Below, in pieces: positions 12,423 through 25,333 of a stretch of 64,000 nt of DNA (the first letter of the stretch is position 1; each line of letters begins with the position of its first letter). The position numbers and the translations under genes are program-made. The notes beneath the pieces were generated by a model. The model was given only the letters and a program-made list of their open reading frames with translations, searched no databases and was not told the origin of the DNA. Source of the DNA: Quillaja saponaria (taxonomy: Eukaryota > Streptophyta > Magnoliopsida > Fabales > Quillajaceae); assembly GCA_029379385.1 (NCBI GenBank), contig CM055613.1, positions 24,277,652 through 24,341,651 of the forward strand, given 5' to 3'.

Positions 12423-12433
12423 GAGAGCTGAGA
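12423..12433. repeat. target-site duplication, right copy
   Basis: Exact repeat of GAGAGCTGAGA at 8545-8555. Confidence 0.85.
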
Positions 12434-13566
12434 TCCTATAGTTGTAGAAGAAGAACAGGTGTCCGGCCTTTTTGTTGTAAGAGGAATAGAGGATACATTA
12501 GGCTTTGGGAACTTACTCACTTCCAGTGGTATAGAAAAGTTGGTTTCTTTTTCTTTCATTTGGTCTTCCAAATATGTTTGCTTAAATGGGTTTGATTAGT
12601 CAAAGATTGATTTTTGTGTATTATTTTATTCAGTTATACCTCTCCGTTTCTTTCTCAACTGCAGCTGCAGTTTATTATTGTACTTTATGTTTGCTCATGG
12701 GAGAAGCCAATTCTTTGATTTGAAGAATCTAATATCACATAACAGGATAGTACTCTTAGCATGGAGAATGAGTGAGGTTAGAATTCAAATATTAAGTGTT
12801 AAAACGGAAGTGAGAATATGATGAAATTTAGAATTGAAAAACGAAAACAAGCAACAAAAATACCAAAGATGCATCGAGTTTCAACTAGTTCCTCCATTTC
12901 ATAAACTAGAATTTATTTGGAGTTATCTCTCGTGCCGTAATTATCCAACGTATGAATACACAAGACAACAAACACAACACTGGGTCATGGGGATTTTTGG
13001 GTCTCTGAGGAGGTTGGTGGGATATCTGTAAAATGACAGCCATTTGAGTAGGCCTGATGACCACGTTGCCTGGTTCTCAAGGGCAGGAGCTGTTTGGGAT
13101 CCTATGGTGAAAATGCAGTGTTTTTTTTTTCCTGCTATATCGTCTATCAATATATTAGGAAACATTTTATTCATTCGTTCAACACTACTATATGCTTATT
13201 TTGGCAGGAGCTGATTTAGATTGACACTGTTGAATGGGCATTCTGATATTTAGAGTAATTTGATAAAACTGAACTTGTAGAGGCAAGTATTCTGGTATTT
13301 GAGTACTTGCATATACAGATACTCTATTTACATCAAACATTGCAATCAATCAAATTTGTCTTTAATTTTCTTCTGTTTATACAGAAGCAGTCAAAGCTAT
13401 CAACACCCTGATTGGTTTGTTGAGAGCTATTATATCCAATTGGATGAAAGAAAGCTTTTGAACCACGAATTAATTGGTGAGTTCAACTTTGTCGCATGGC
13501 TTTATCATAGAGTAGACCACTAAGTATGCTGCCAGAGGTAGCCTTTCTGATTTGAGTATCAACTTC
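12434..13566. other. intergenic region, downstream side of the DUF212 gene
   Basis: No recognisable protein, RNA gene or repeat. Several short open frames on both strands have no family resemblance. The final part may include the 3' UTR of the minus-strand DUF212 gene. Confidence 0.35.
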
Positions 13567-15835
13567 TTATGCAGTAACCATGGCTATCAGATGGCCCATA
13601 GCTGCCGTTATAATTCCAAGCAACCCACCAACAATAACCTGCAATAGAATGCGAATATTAAAGAGACTCACCATCCTACCTAAGTCATAACTAAAGCTAT
13701 TTTACATGTAAGTTGCTTATACATAAAAAGATTCTCAACCTACAACTTGAAGATATCATTAAGGAACATGATTATCTCTGCAGTGACAGATTCTCAACAT
13801 CTCCTTGGCACCCATAGAATGGCAAAACCAGAACTCAAAATTTAGGGAATTATGAATTCCAAATCTACAATAACCTGGGATTTTAACATTTTGGAGCCAA
13901 CAATTTGACATTACCTAGCTTCAATTGTGACAACCAAAAATGGAATCAAAATTACTATTTCTTTCTTTATACAGCAATTATAGTCAATATTAAAATGGTT
14001 TGGACTATATAAAATTATCAGAGCACAGTGTTGATTGATTGTTAGAGAATATCATCATTTAAACACACTTTGTTTTAATTAGTGTTTCCGATGTATCAAT
14101 TAATTAAAACTTAACATTACATCCAATAAATATTATAAGAGGCAATCAAATCCAAAATAGCGAACCTGGAGAGGAGTGTGGCCAAGAAGTTCACGCAGTG
14201 GTCTGCTCTCAGCCAGAGGATGTTCAGCAGGAAGTTCATAAACAATTTGGTTCAATACCTGAACAACATCCAGTTTACAAACAATGTAAAAAAATCATAA
14301 CGAAACAAAATCACTAAGCATTGACATCATATGTACACTTCAAAGCAGTGCTTCTATGTGTCCAGATAGGAGAAAACCAGTAGCAAATGGTTTACCTCTG
14401 CTTGGCGTCCAGCCTGCAATCTTACACCAGTAGCATCATACATCACCTGCAACCAAATCTCCACATCAGAAATCTACTGAAATGTGAGAACCATTGATTA
14501 AACGAGTTTCTTGTCAAGCATATCCATTAGCTTGGTTTCAGATATAGAAGGCTATGATAATACAGTAATGAGATACATGCATAGGGTTATAAATAAGTGT
14601 CAATCGTTTGTTGTGTGTGTGTGTGCAGAGATGAAGCATGAATAGATTGAGTTGCTGATATATCGGATTCAAAGATAAGGGAAATTTTAACAAAACTCCA
14701 AATGGAATCTTCAGTTAGAGGTGGAAATGTGTGTTTCACAGATGCTTAATTACACCAATCACACGAAAAAAAATAGAGAAATCTTACAATGCAAGCTAAA
14801 ATCAATGCAGTAGCAAACAAAGGTCCTCCTAAACCTTCTTGGAACCCAATTGATGCAGCAAGAGCAGTTACAGTCGCTGAATGAGAAGATGGCATTCCAC
14901 CAGATCCAACAAGTTGCTTGAGATCCCATCTTTTTTCCTTGTACCTGAAAATTTATGAAGCACTAGCACTTAGGATAAAGCAAGTTGTTGGCCCAAATCT
15001 ATAAACAAATCAAGGACTTGAAGAAATTATGACCTAGAATTCCTTTGATAAGATTCAGTTCCACAGATCACTGACACAAGACTTGCTTATCTAAACATAC
15101 TCTAACAAGTGGAATCACCACTGATTTCTTCTTAAATTTTTTTCCTTAAAGAAAAAAATATTTTTTTAATAGATTATTTCACCAAATGATTATTCTAGAC
15201 AATTTTGTTGGTAACTGTCTAGACATTATCATTCTGAGCTAAAAAAAGAAAAGGGTCTATTGATATTACTAATGTTCTTGTTGTAGTATAGCACCAAAAG
15301 ATGAGTTAAAGCCTAAAACATAAAGACGTCTTGTTTAGTTAATTTCGAAAGACTGATAACTAAGCAACAATCACAAGGAAAAGTTCGGTGCCCTCTACCA
15401 ACAATTTACAAATAAAAATGATTCAAACCAAATAACAAGTTATAAGCTGAAGTTCAAGCATCAAATACTCAGTATTTACGAAAGTCCTCCTAGACATAAT
15501 TTTAACAGCAATGTCCCATAAAAGGTATTCGAATCTTGCAATAAAATACAATAGATAAATAATTCTGTCCCAAAAAAGCTATTTAACATCCGAATTTAAA
15601 TCTTCCTAGATAAAGAAAGAATCTTTATGAATTTAAGAGATAATGAGAAAGAAAGAGAAACTAACCAGGTGGTAAAGAACTTGATGAATTGGGCAATGGC
15701 GAAAGCTACGACAGCAGAAATAAGAGGGTAATTTGTAAAGATTGCCGATGATGATGAAGAGGACGAGGAATTACCAGATGTTGAAATATGAATCATGGAC
15801 GCAGATGTGGCTGCCGCCTTATACATGGTTCTCAT
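13567..15835 (-). CDS. DUF212 family membrane protein (PAP2/haloperoxidase-related)
   Basis: A small multi-pass membrane protein of the family annotated in plants as 'acid phosphatase/vanadium-dependent haloperoxidase-related protein' (DUF212). Five exons join without a break: 15666-15835, 14788-14944, 14396-14446, 14166-14258 and 13567-13638, giving 180 aa. The N-terminus has a Ser-rich stretch, followed by the first hydrophobic segment NYPLISAVVAFAIAQFIKFF. Exon 2 begins YKEKRWDLKQLVGSGGMPSS and continues HSATVTALA; GGMPSSHSAT resembles the PAP2 histidine motif. LFATALILACIVMYDATGVR and LQAGRQAEVLNQIVYELP follow. The last exon is a hydrophobic tail with VIVGGLLGIITAAMGHLI. Length and exon pattern fit the plant family. 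The biochemical role is not established, and the usual full set of PAP2 catalytic motifs is not evident. Confidence 0.92.
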
Positions 15836-17376
15836 CCTCTCTCTCTGTCTATGTCTTTGACAATTCTCAACTCCTTTTCCTCTTAGTTTGTGAAGATTCA
15901 GATTGAATAACGATCTACCGGAGTTTCAGGGGGCGACCTTCATTCCTAAATCCTAAGAAGAAATATAATATTCATAATATGGACTGTATTTTTAAGCCAA
16001 GGCTTCTTCGTTGATAGATTTCTTGTAGAATTCTATAACGTCTTGTGGGGTTTGTTTGCCTCTCTTTCGTTTCTTCTGCAATATTCTTATTTATTACTAA
16101 TTTTTTTTATATTTACTTAACTAACGGTCTTTGCTTCTCTTTTCTCTCTCAAATACTACTAAAATGGGTTTCTCTCCTGAATGTGCCTTTCTTGTCCAAA
16201 CACTTTGGTAGAATATACCCCACCCAATTGGCTTTCTTCTCTCGTCCTTTTTTTTTTGTTACATGATTATATTGGATCTTCTATTTATATTTATTCAAAA
16301 AGTTTTAGGTAATTATTGTACCCAAAATCTCACTATATGGATGTTCTACAAATCTTAAAAATGTGCTTGTGTTGTGTTACAATTAATATTTATATCCACT
16401 ATGCATGATTCAAGACACGCATATACTTAACAATTAAAAATTATCTATAATGTCAAGGGTTCGAACTCAATAAAATATTTGTGAAAAAATTACACCCAAA
16501 TAATAAAAATACTGTTGAAAAACTCAAAAAATAAAAGATCAAAACCAACATTTGTTAAGTTCTATGTCAAATGTGTATAAAATCATCATAAACTACATAA
16601 GTAATAGGATGAGAATACTCTTGAACAACCAAAAAAAATTAAAAAAAAATTAAAATTAGCATTTGTTAAGTTCTATTTCAAATGTATACTGAGTTCGTCC
16701 TTAACTACACAAGTAATTTTAGTAGTGTTAAAATTAACATTTGTTAAGTTCTATGTCAAGAATACATCATTTGTTAACATTTGTTTGTTCTAAAAGCAAC
16801 ATACATCATTTTGAGGTCAAAGAACTTGATTTATCTCATATTTCATGTGTATCGTTCTGTTCTAAAATAATACAAGTTGTATGATCATTTCCTTTTCTTT
16901 TCACAATACAGAATACAAGAATTCCAGGATCCAGAGGTGTAGACTTCCAGCTTCTCCTTGGATTTGTGCAGATATTAGCTCACTTTTCATGTAACAAAGA
17001 ACAAAGAAATCCAGTAAGGGCTAAAACATTAGGTAAGAAAGTGGACCATGCATACTGGTACAAGACTGGCCATGCAAACTAAATTATTAGTATTTTTTTT
17101 TTTTCCTGATGACAACAACCTTATTCACATACGAATAAACAGATTCTTCTGATTGCACAGAGTACATGACTACTTTCATTATTCTGGTGTATATAGTCTG
17201 CTTTTTGGTTCAAACCACAAGCTGCAAAGAAAAAGAATCTCAAATATTTGTTATTCAATTAGAGAGCAGGTAAAAGAAAATGGTAGTACAGATTAGCTAA
17301 TTCATAGCCACATTCTGTTACCTTAAACAGCCTCCAGTTTTGATGCTAATCGGATGGCAGGCCAAAACCTAAATGG
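15836..17376. other. intergenic region between the DUF212 and RecQ genes
   Basis: The first 120 or so bases are probably the DUF212 leader, and pyrimidine-rich sequence follows. Around 16.5-16.8 kb is a short three-copy repeat, listed separately. From about 16.85 kb to the RecQ stop codon the composition resembles transcribed 3' UTR. No other gene was seen. Confidence 0.4.
16548..16775. repeat. three-copy short direct repeat
   Basis: The core CATTTGTTAAGTTCTAT(G/T)TCAA occurs at about 16550, 16659 and 16739. In the first two copies the match continues through an AACTACA(T/C)AAGTAAT block about 45 bp further on. The spacing is uneven (about 109 and 80 bp), so this is a degenerate local duplication rather than a regular satellite. 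Confidence 0.7.
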
Positions 17377-20300
17377 CTAAAGTGAGTCTTTTCCAACAAA
17401 ATTCATAAGCTCAGCCCTTGCTGCCTCCGTTAACAGATGAAAGTCAAGCTTTGTATACCTTCCCCTGCAATCCACAATTGATAATCCAACTTGGTTTGAA
17501 TTATAGAAGATCACTAGCAGCAAAGAAGACAAGGAAAAAAAATATAGTATGAATGTTACCAGAAACCAAGTAAAAAGCATGCATACAAAGTCAAGAATAC
17601 AAAACCTTATGGCAAGAGAAAAGCATTAACAGAAGCACAGGTGGTCATCTGCCACATTTTAACTCAAATTATTCCATTTTTATTTAAAGCTCGGAAGACA
17701 TTTAGATATTGTCCACTTTGTTTCTTATAGGATCTGAGTGAGGCACCCAACAAAAGATAAATGTGCTGAAGTCGACGAGTCAGGGTTTTCTTTACCAGAA
17801 GTGAGTGTTAGACCATGTTGCAGAAGGGTAGGCTGGGCTTGCAATGCCATGCATTATCCTTGCAATGGCTCTGGGTGTGAATCTAACCTGTGAATTGCTC
17901 TGTAGAAACACCTACTATGCCAAAAAGGAAAAAGTACTTTACCTTCAATCAGGATATGACTTGAAAATAAATTCAAAGACCACATGTGATAATGCACCTT
18001 TATATCTGCTCGCAAAAAAGGGCTGCACATGTAAATGATTGCAATATCAGTATGATAAAATAGCACATAAAGTGGAACATATACTTCTATGCACTTAATT
18101 AAATTCTACAAGCAGGGTGTTCACTTTTTTTTGAAGTTTTGGCAGTTAAATACCATATAAGATGACAATCATGAACCACCACAAGCTTCATATATTAAAA
18201 GCCACTGCATATTTTCTCTGGGATATGTACGTGAAGGTGACGAAAGTTAGTAAGAACCTGCTTTGAGGCATCTTGTTGGAGACATCATATTTATCAATCC
18301 CAGAGAAATAATCCAAGATCTTCCTCTGCAAGCATCTTGTGTGATTGGCACCACTGCAACCATGCCTTTTATCGCACTCATTGATGGCAAAGTTTGCAGC
18401 ATTAGACATTGCATCCAGTTTCCTTACCTATTCAAAAAGATAAATTCAAGTCATTTTTAGGTCCTGAATAGGCAGCACAGGCGCTTCAAACCCTAAGAAT
18501 GTCATGCAGCATGATCACTCAAGCTGAAGTGGTCTACTAGTTAAACACATTGGTTGTTCATATGTCATTGAGGCGATATCTTATGCACTACCATTGCATA
18601 ATATGATCACCTGTCTATCTTTTGATTCCACGAAAAAAATAACTTCTTTAGAAAAGATTATACTTTGGAACATGTACCATTTGAGAAGTATCTTTTACAG
18701 TTAACTCTGATCATGTTAGAATAAATTACCTTACAACCTTCAACCTCTGTTAACCATTTGGTAAGATATGAAGACAGAGATAATAAATCTGCAGGGACTT
18801 CAACAATCATATAACAATATGCAAGGTCCTTCACCTCATATGTTATTTCTCCTGTTAACTGAGAAAGTATCACAACAAATGAGATATTATGTGAAATATA
18901 TGTAAAATATGGAATCAGACACTGTAGCACAGTAACTTCTTTGAAATGATAATAAAAAAATGGAACTCAGATGGTAGCATAGGGTGAAGGGTGAAGGCTG
19001 AAGCCATTATCAATTACAGTCATTCCAAAGGCTGAGGACATATCAAGACAATGGAGAAAGATTATAGGTAAAGGAAGGATAATCAAGGTAAGCATCACAC
19101 TCCAAAGCATGTATCTTACAAAAATAGCGAGAACGACATTACAAACTTGCCAATGCACTGCAAAAAAAAAGGGCAAGGAAATATCCATCTTAGTGAAAAG
19201 TGAAGTGTCCCCAATCATCTGGTGGCAAGTAATCCTCCAATATCCAACAAATTCAAAGCTTTCATTCATGGCACACGATCCAATATCATTAGTTCACTTC
19301 TCTCATATATATATATATATATATATAACTAGTAAAATCTATGTTGATTTACAGGAGGTTTTATGCAAGGACAACCAGAATTACATTGGTCTGCATGATT
19401 AGCATTCACATTTTAACAAGGGTACCAAGAATATCAAACTTCATTCATCAGTCCTATATACAAATTTTAACAGTAATGTGAGAAGTTTCCAATTTTTCAA
19501 ACCTTCAGATTCTGCAATTGATTTGACAGGTTAATAGATGGAATTCCTATGCTATTTGCCACTGTGGGCATGTCGAAAACATATTGCCCCTGCTTATTTT
19601 CAGATCTGAAAATCAGAAAACACATAAGTTAATCAGAATTTCATGATAAGAAGCAGAATTTAACTGCTTTTTTGTAATTATAACTGGTACTTTCTTCTGG
19701 TACTTTATTGAAAGCATGGAATCAGATTCCACCTCTAATGCCATGAAATTTTAAAAGCTTCCATTTTGCAGCACTAACGCAATGACCATCTGATGGAAAC
19801 AGGGAAGAAATAGATGTGAAACTTAAAAAAAAAAAAAAAAAAACTTATGACCTCTTCAAAATTGCAGCAACAACAGAAACCTTTTCGGCAAGCAACAATG
19901 GGGGAGTCTGCAGTAATGCCAACACCAAAGAGATATGGTACTTAATAACTGCAAAAAATTATGTTTCTTTCCTCTAAATTTAATTGAAACTAATAATAAC
20001 AGAATGGAAATGCTTTGTATGTTAGCAATGTGAATTCCACCAGAGGCTCATATGTGCAACCCACCTTATGAAAACTCAAAGTGCAAGTTACATTTAGTTG
20101 TGGGAGCAAACGCAAGTATTGCACATCACTCAACTCCAAGTGTGTCAAAAGTGTGAGCATCACCTGATGGAAAAATACCAGCACAACCTACATCAGATTC
20201 TAACAGGTAATAGAATTGTTTAAAGTTTGCAGCCAGGAGTATTTCTCAGTCTCACTAATATGTCACAATTACCAGAAGTAGTACTAGTAGAGATATGGTC

Positions 20301-23300
20301 CTAAAGCAGAGAAGAGATAGGTAGAAAGATCATTGCCAACAATTAGAAGTACAGCCACCGCACTGGCAAGTAAGGAGCTCTGTGGCTCAAAGTTGATCTT
20401 GATCTAGTATACAATTACTGGAACAGAACCATAGACATAGAATGACAAATGCATCATGGTTGTATATGGTTTAAAGTTATCTTGATTTTGTTGCTTGCCT
20501 TTACTTAACAAGGATAGATAAATAAGCACAACCACGAGATATTTATTTGGCACAATTATCATCAAGAATCATAAATATACATAAATCCTGTTAGTTATGT
20601 TTACAAAGAAGGTATTCAAATCTAGAGACAATATATATTTTTTTTCATTTGATCAGGTTGCTTAGGTTGACTATCAGTAATTTTCTCATAATCTAGTATG
20701 TCTTTTCTTTGATCATCAAAACATCAGCATAACTTTGATAACTAAACACAAATTTGATGGGGTGCTGTATATCCTGCCTAAATTTTAAAATGCAAATAAA
20801 TCATTTGTCACCGAAGTTTGGAGAACTTATTGTGAGGAGTATTGATTAGAGGACCTCTTCCTTCATATCAAATTTGCGTGAAGCAGATTCTTTGACTAAC
20901 GAACATGTTTTCCCATGGAAATCACTCTCAAAGGAAAATGCTTCATGGAGAAATTTGTTCACAGCATATTCGTCTACTCCGTCACTGGGAGAGGAAAAGG
21001 TATAGTCAATTGAATACCTACTGAAACATTGTATGTAAACAAATTCAATATACAATGTAAATCATACTTTTATACCTGTGCATTAGACTACGAAGTTTGA
21101 AATATGTGTCATCATCATAAAAAAGGTGGCAATAGGACAGCCTCCCATCTCTTCCAGCACGTCCAATCTCCTAGAGAGCATCACCTTATGTTTAGCATAA
21201 TATTCAGAGAATATCTTCTTCAGTCAAATGGTGGTTGAAAAGCAATAACATGTACCTGTACATACTCCTCCAAGCTTTCTGGCAGGCTGTAATGAATTAC
21301 CTATAACAGATGTAGCTGTGGAGTTTCATTATCAATTACTACATGGAAGCATACAAGATCTTATAAATTACAATGAAAACATGTGTAACTGTTGACCACT
21401 AGACAGGTCTCTGTGCAGAGGCTGGTGCCAGTCTGCCAGATGAATATATCTGACCAGTAGTAAGTATCACCAGTATGTGCATGACAGAGTTGAGGGTGCC
21501 AAGGTTCTCTAATACCAACATTTGACCCCAATTTAGAAATACTAACAATTAACAAGAATAAAAATAATCTGTTTGCAGGGAAGATATTTGTTTCTTCTTG
21601 AATCGTAACTTATATAAATGACAGAGGAACAGCAGGCACAATGAAAATTATTAAATCAGGATACCATCCCAATGCATTGCTCAATGAAGGAACCAAATAT
21701 TGCAGTTCCAAAAACTGGTTTGAGTAACTTCAATGCAGAAAATCCTAAATGTTAAAGACTCTTACAGCTCCGACATCCCTTTTGTCAAGTCCCATGCCAA
21801 ATGCCACTGTTGCAACAACCTTTCATGAAAGTAGACAAGGTATGAGTTAGGCAAGTAAGTAGTATTGCAAATACACAATGTATGTATATAAGCAACAAGA
21901 AAAAAAAGGAAAAGAGAATAAAATATGCATAGTAGTTATTGCATAGTGCATGTACATAGCACTACCGGATGGACCATAAAGTTTATCTCACCACTCTGAT
22001 CTTGTTGGAACAAAATAGTTCCTGTACACGGCTGCGTTCCTTCGCCAACATACCACTGTGATAACTCTAGATAGTAATTCACAATAACTGTAAGATTCAC
22101 CATTCAATATTAAACCTCAAGTACAAGAAATGCAACAAAGAAACGTGAGGTACTGACCTTGGCAGGGATATTGTTATCACATAAGTATCTGCTTATTTGA
22201 TCAGCTTCATACTGAAAAAAAACACAAAATCAAATTGTGGTGTTAATTGCCACCAATAATGTTAAAAGGTACTGTATTCACCAAAGAAAACGTAAGAACA
22301 GAAACAATTATTAAAATATGGTTGACCATCTCCTGAACTACAAGAAGCTTAACAATTTTTTTCTCACCTCCAAAACAATTGTATATAAATCTGATGCTAA
22401 GAGGTAAGAAAGAAAGTTATTCTTTACAATTATGTCAGGAGTAGGAAAATGTAAGAAATCATGGACCATTCAGTATTTGAAACATATAAGTCTACATGCA
22501 TACCTGAAACTTGCAGTATATGATGATGCTTTGAACATCAGAAAAAGGAGAAGACTTGATCAACATCATTAGATCTTTCATTCTGTTTCATTCAACATTT
22601 TCATAATACTGAAATCTTAGTTCAAAAGACTCAAGTTTAAGTAAGGAATAGTTAAATCAGAGAAGAGAGAAGCATCTAACTTGCCTATTTCTGCTAAATG
22701 ATACTGATAATTGTAAATTGTCCCTTAACTGGGTGTTTTGAATAAGACTGGTACGAGGAATATCCAAAGCAGACATGACGGCATCCAAAGTTGTGGTTGT
22801 CGCAGTTGCCGTCATTGCAAGGATGCAGCCCACATTGAGCCTCGAATGAAGGAAAGAAGCTCGGAGCCTCATATATGAAGGACGAAAGTTGTGAGACCTG
22901 TTGAAAAGTCCAAAACGTCAAGATCAACTACAGACGGGGAACAAGAGATGTACTCATCAAAGTGAAAATCAGATATAAACAATGGGCCTAGAAGCCTCTC
23001 ACCATTCAGATATACAGTGAGCTTCATCAACCACAACAAGTGATATTACTGCATCTGAAAAAATTGCCAAAAATTCTGCATTCAAGAACCTCTCAGGTGA
23101 AACAAAAAGCACCTGATGTATAAATTGCAAGACATTAGCTTTTGGCAATCGTGCATGGACCAAATGTCTATATACTATATGAGTATCAGATGTTATCACC
23201 ACAAGAAAGAATGATTAAAGAGAATACATTGAAGTAACTCCTAAATAACTTGTTCCACTCTGGAATAAAAATAAGTTATACCTCTGCAAGGGAAAATAGG

Positions 23301-24671
23301 AGAAAGGCACTGGCTAAAGCTAAAATTGCATTCAGTTGTTATTAAAATCACCTTTATAGTGCCTTGTTGAACCTGCTTCAGTGTCTCAGAGACTTCTTCG
23401 GGTGTCTAAGACAATTGAAAAAAAAAAAAATGAAAATCAGAAGACAAAACAATTAATCCGGAAATTTAAATGTAAAGAAGAGTATAACGTACCTGACTGC
23501 TGCATATAAGACCACCCTGCATCATAGGAGGCAGCTGCTTTAGTTGATCGATCATCAAAGCTACTAATGGGCTAACAACCAGGGTGATCCCTGGTAAAAT
23601 CATTGCCGGTAATTGATAACACAACGACTTTCCTGCACCAGTGGGCAAAACAAGCATGGTTGACTTCCCAGAAAGCACCATCTTGATTGCTTCAAGTTGC
23701 CCATCTCGAAAAGAATCATAACCAAACATCAGCTTCAGCAAATTCACCAAGTTCTCATCAGATGGCTCATATCGAGCCGCCAAAACTGTCCCTTCGATCA
23801 ATTCACAACTATATTCTCTTCCTCCACGATCCCCGCTCCTCTTTTGCTGTATAGTTTCTATAACCAACCCATCCTCCTCATAGACCATATTTGTTCCAGT
23901 CTGTCCTTCGTGTTTCAATTTTCCTTTACTTCTCCTATAACTTCTACGACCGGAAAACTTACCACTTTGCTTACTTCCCTTCTTCATAAACTTCCGCCTA
24001 TTCCCATTCAGGTTCAGCCTCACAAAATTCCCTTCATTACCACATTTTCGCAGCTTAACCGGCGGCATGGGCACATTAGCTCCTATTAGATTAGGATGTT
24101 TCTTTGCCAACTTTGCAGAGCTCCTAACACTAACAGCTTCGCCTTTGAATTCCGAAGTAACCGAATTGACGTCTGGACTACAGAACCCGCCACTCTCTAT
24201 CTTGGGTTCTGGTGTAGACACAGAACGAAGAGAAGGTCCGTCTTCGGAAGGTTCTAAATTGAACAAGGGTCTTCGAAATTTGGAGAATGAAACTGACTTG
24301 GAGAAGTACCCAGCTGGGAGATTTTCAATGGAATCAGCGGTGGATGATGGTCGAATTCGGTCAGACGGTCGGAGGATCTGAAAAGGTAAAGTGGGGTGGG
24401 TAACGGCTTCGGCACATATATCATGCTGAGAAGGTGTGGGTTCGGGTTTGGGGTCTGACTTCGACGGTGGTTTAGGTCGTCTAGAAGAGACTTTTTTGGG
24501 TTTCGAAATGATTTTTGAGACGGAGGAGTATGAGGGTTTATTTCTAACTCTGGAGTTGTTGGAAGAGAAAATGATGGGTGGCGGCGGAGGAGGAGGCAAT
24601 GATGGTGGATTTACTTTTCTAGGAGGTGTGGCAGAGATGTGAGAGCCGTCCGAATCTGAATCGGACTCCAT
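17377..24671 (-). CDS. RECQ5: RecQ family ATP-dependent DNA helicase (Q-like 5 type)
   Basis: A 3'-5' DNA helicase of the RecQ family acting in recombination and replication repair in the nucleus. Nineteen exons join in frame: 23493-24671, 23352-23405, 23003-23112, 22685-22897, 22504-22582, 22158-22211, 21992-22066, 21766-21819, 21256-21300, 21076-21170, 20855-20984, 20065-20163, 19852-19907, 19503-19605, 18730-18858, 18258-18427, 17998-18022, 17796-17899 and 17377-17464, giving 953 aa. Residues 1 to about 310 are low-complexity, Ser/Pro- then Lys/Arg-rich. Helicase motifs: Walker A TGAGKS near 344, DEAH box VVVDEAHCISEW near 437-448, motif III AMTATATTTT, SYHSGM near 564, motif V VATVAFGMGLDKRDV near 589, and motif VI EIGRAGRDGR near 622. 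The C-terminal part (about 650-953) includes LTHLELSDVQYLRLLPQLNV and a final FTPRAIARIMHGIASPAYPS segment as in plant RECQ5-type proteins. No frame break was seen. Intron 4 has a GC donor, and exon 17 is only 25 nt. Confidence 0.92.
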
Positions 24672-25077
24672 TTTTTTCTTGTCTCAGCAGATGAAAGAGA
24701 AAATCAGTACCCCTAAACAGGATTTAATCCCTTGTGGTCTCTACTCAGCAGGAAGGAATGATTTCTTCCATTTTTCCCGCCAAATAATTTTGGTCTTTCA
24801 CAATGTAATTTTTAAAAAAATTCTAAATTCTAAATGTCGAAAATAGCCTTGGATAATTGTGGGTTGTTTAACTGCGTTGAAGGCAGTCATTGAGCCAAAC
24901 GGAAGTTACGGAACTAAGGGACGAATTTAAATTTTTATGTGAAATATGGGAACAATAGTGTAATAATTGATCACTCTTTAAAACGAAGTCGTGTTGTGTA
25001 TGTACAAATTATGAAATTACCTTCAGTTACTTCTGCATGAGCCGCGAGGGGTGTGATCTCACGTGGGCGGCTCTACG
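24672..25077 (-). promoter_or_regulatory. leader and proximal promoter of the RecQ gene
   Basis: Only about 400 bases separate the RecQ start codon from the retrotransposon nest at 25078, so the proximal promoter must lie here or extend into the nest. The stretch at 24.72-24.78 kb looks like leader. No individual element can be assigned with confidence. Confidence 0.35.
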
Positions 25078-25328
25078 TGTTAAGGTAATTCTCAGAATCA
25101 AGGGATTCAAAGAAATTACAAACAGAAAAGTGAGAGTAGAAGAGAAATTGATGAATGTAAACCCAAATTCGAAGTTCAGCCGTTAGTTGTGGCAAACTTC
25201 TCCATTGGTCGTGGGTTCTTAGATTCACAAAGATTTAGAGAGAGATGAAGAAATTGAGAGAGACAAAAGGCTTTCAGCTCATGTCATTAACATTCAAAAT
25301 TTCTCTTTTATACAAAGTCTTATACAAT

Positions 25329-25333
25329 TTATA
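25329..25333. repeat. Copia target-site duplication, left copy
   Basis: TTATA immediately left of the Copia 5' LTR. It is repeated exactly at 40904-40908. Confidence 0.8.

Noticed and set aside
12834..13523. Short plus- and minus-strand open frames between the MULE and the DUF212 gene
   Set aside because: No recognisable domain or splice pattern; not enough to support a gene.
19307..19327. (AT)n tract in a RecQ intron
   Set aside because: Simple microsatellite; no functional evidence.
24067..24642. Plus-strand open frames opposite RecQ exon 1, including a Gly-rich one
   Set aside because: Shadows of the Ser/Pro-rich N-terminal coding region of the RecQ gene.
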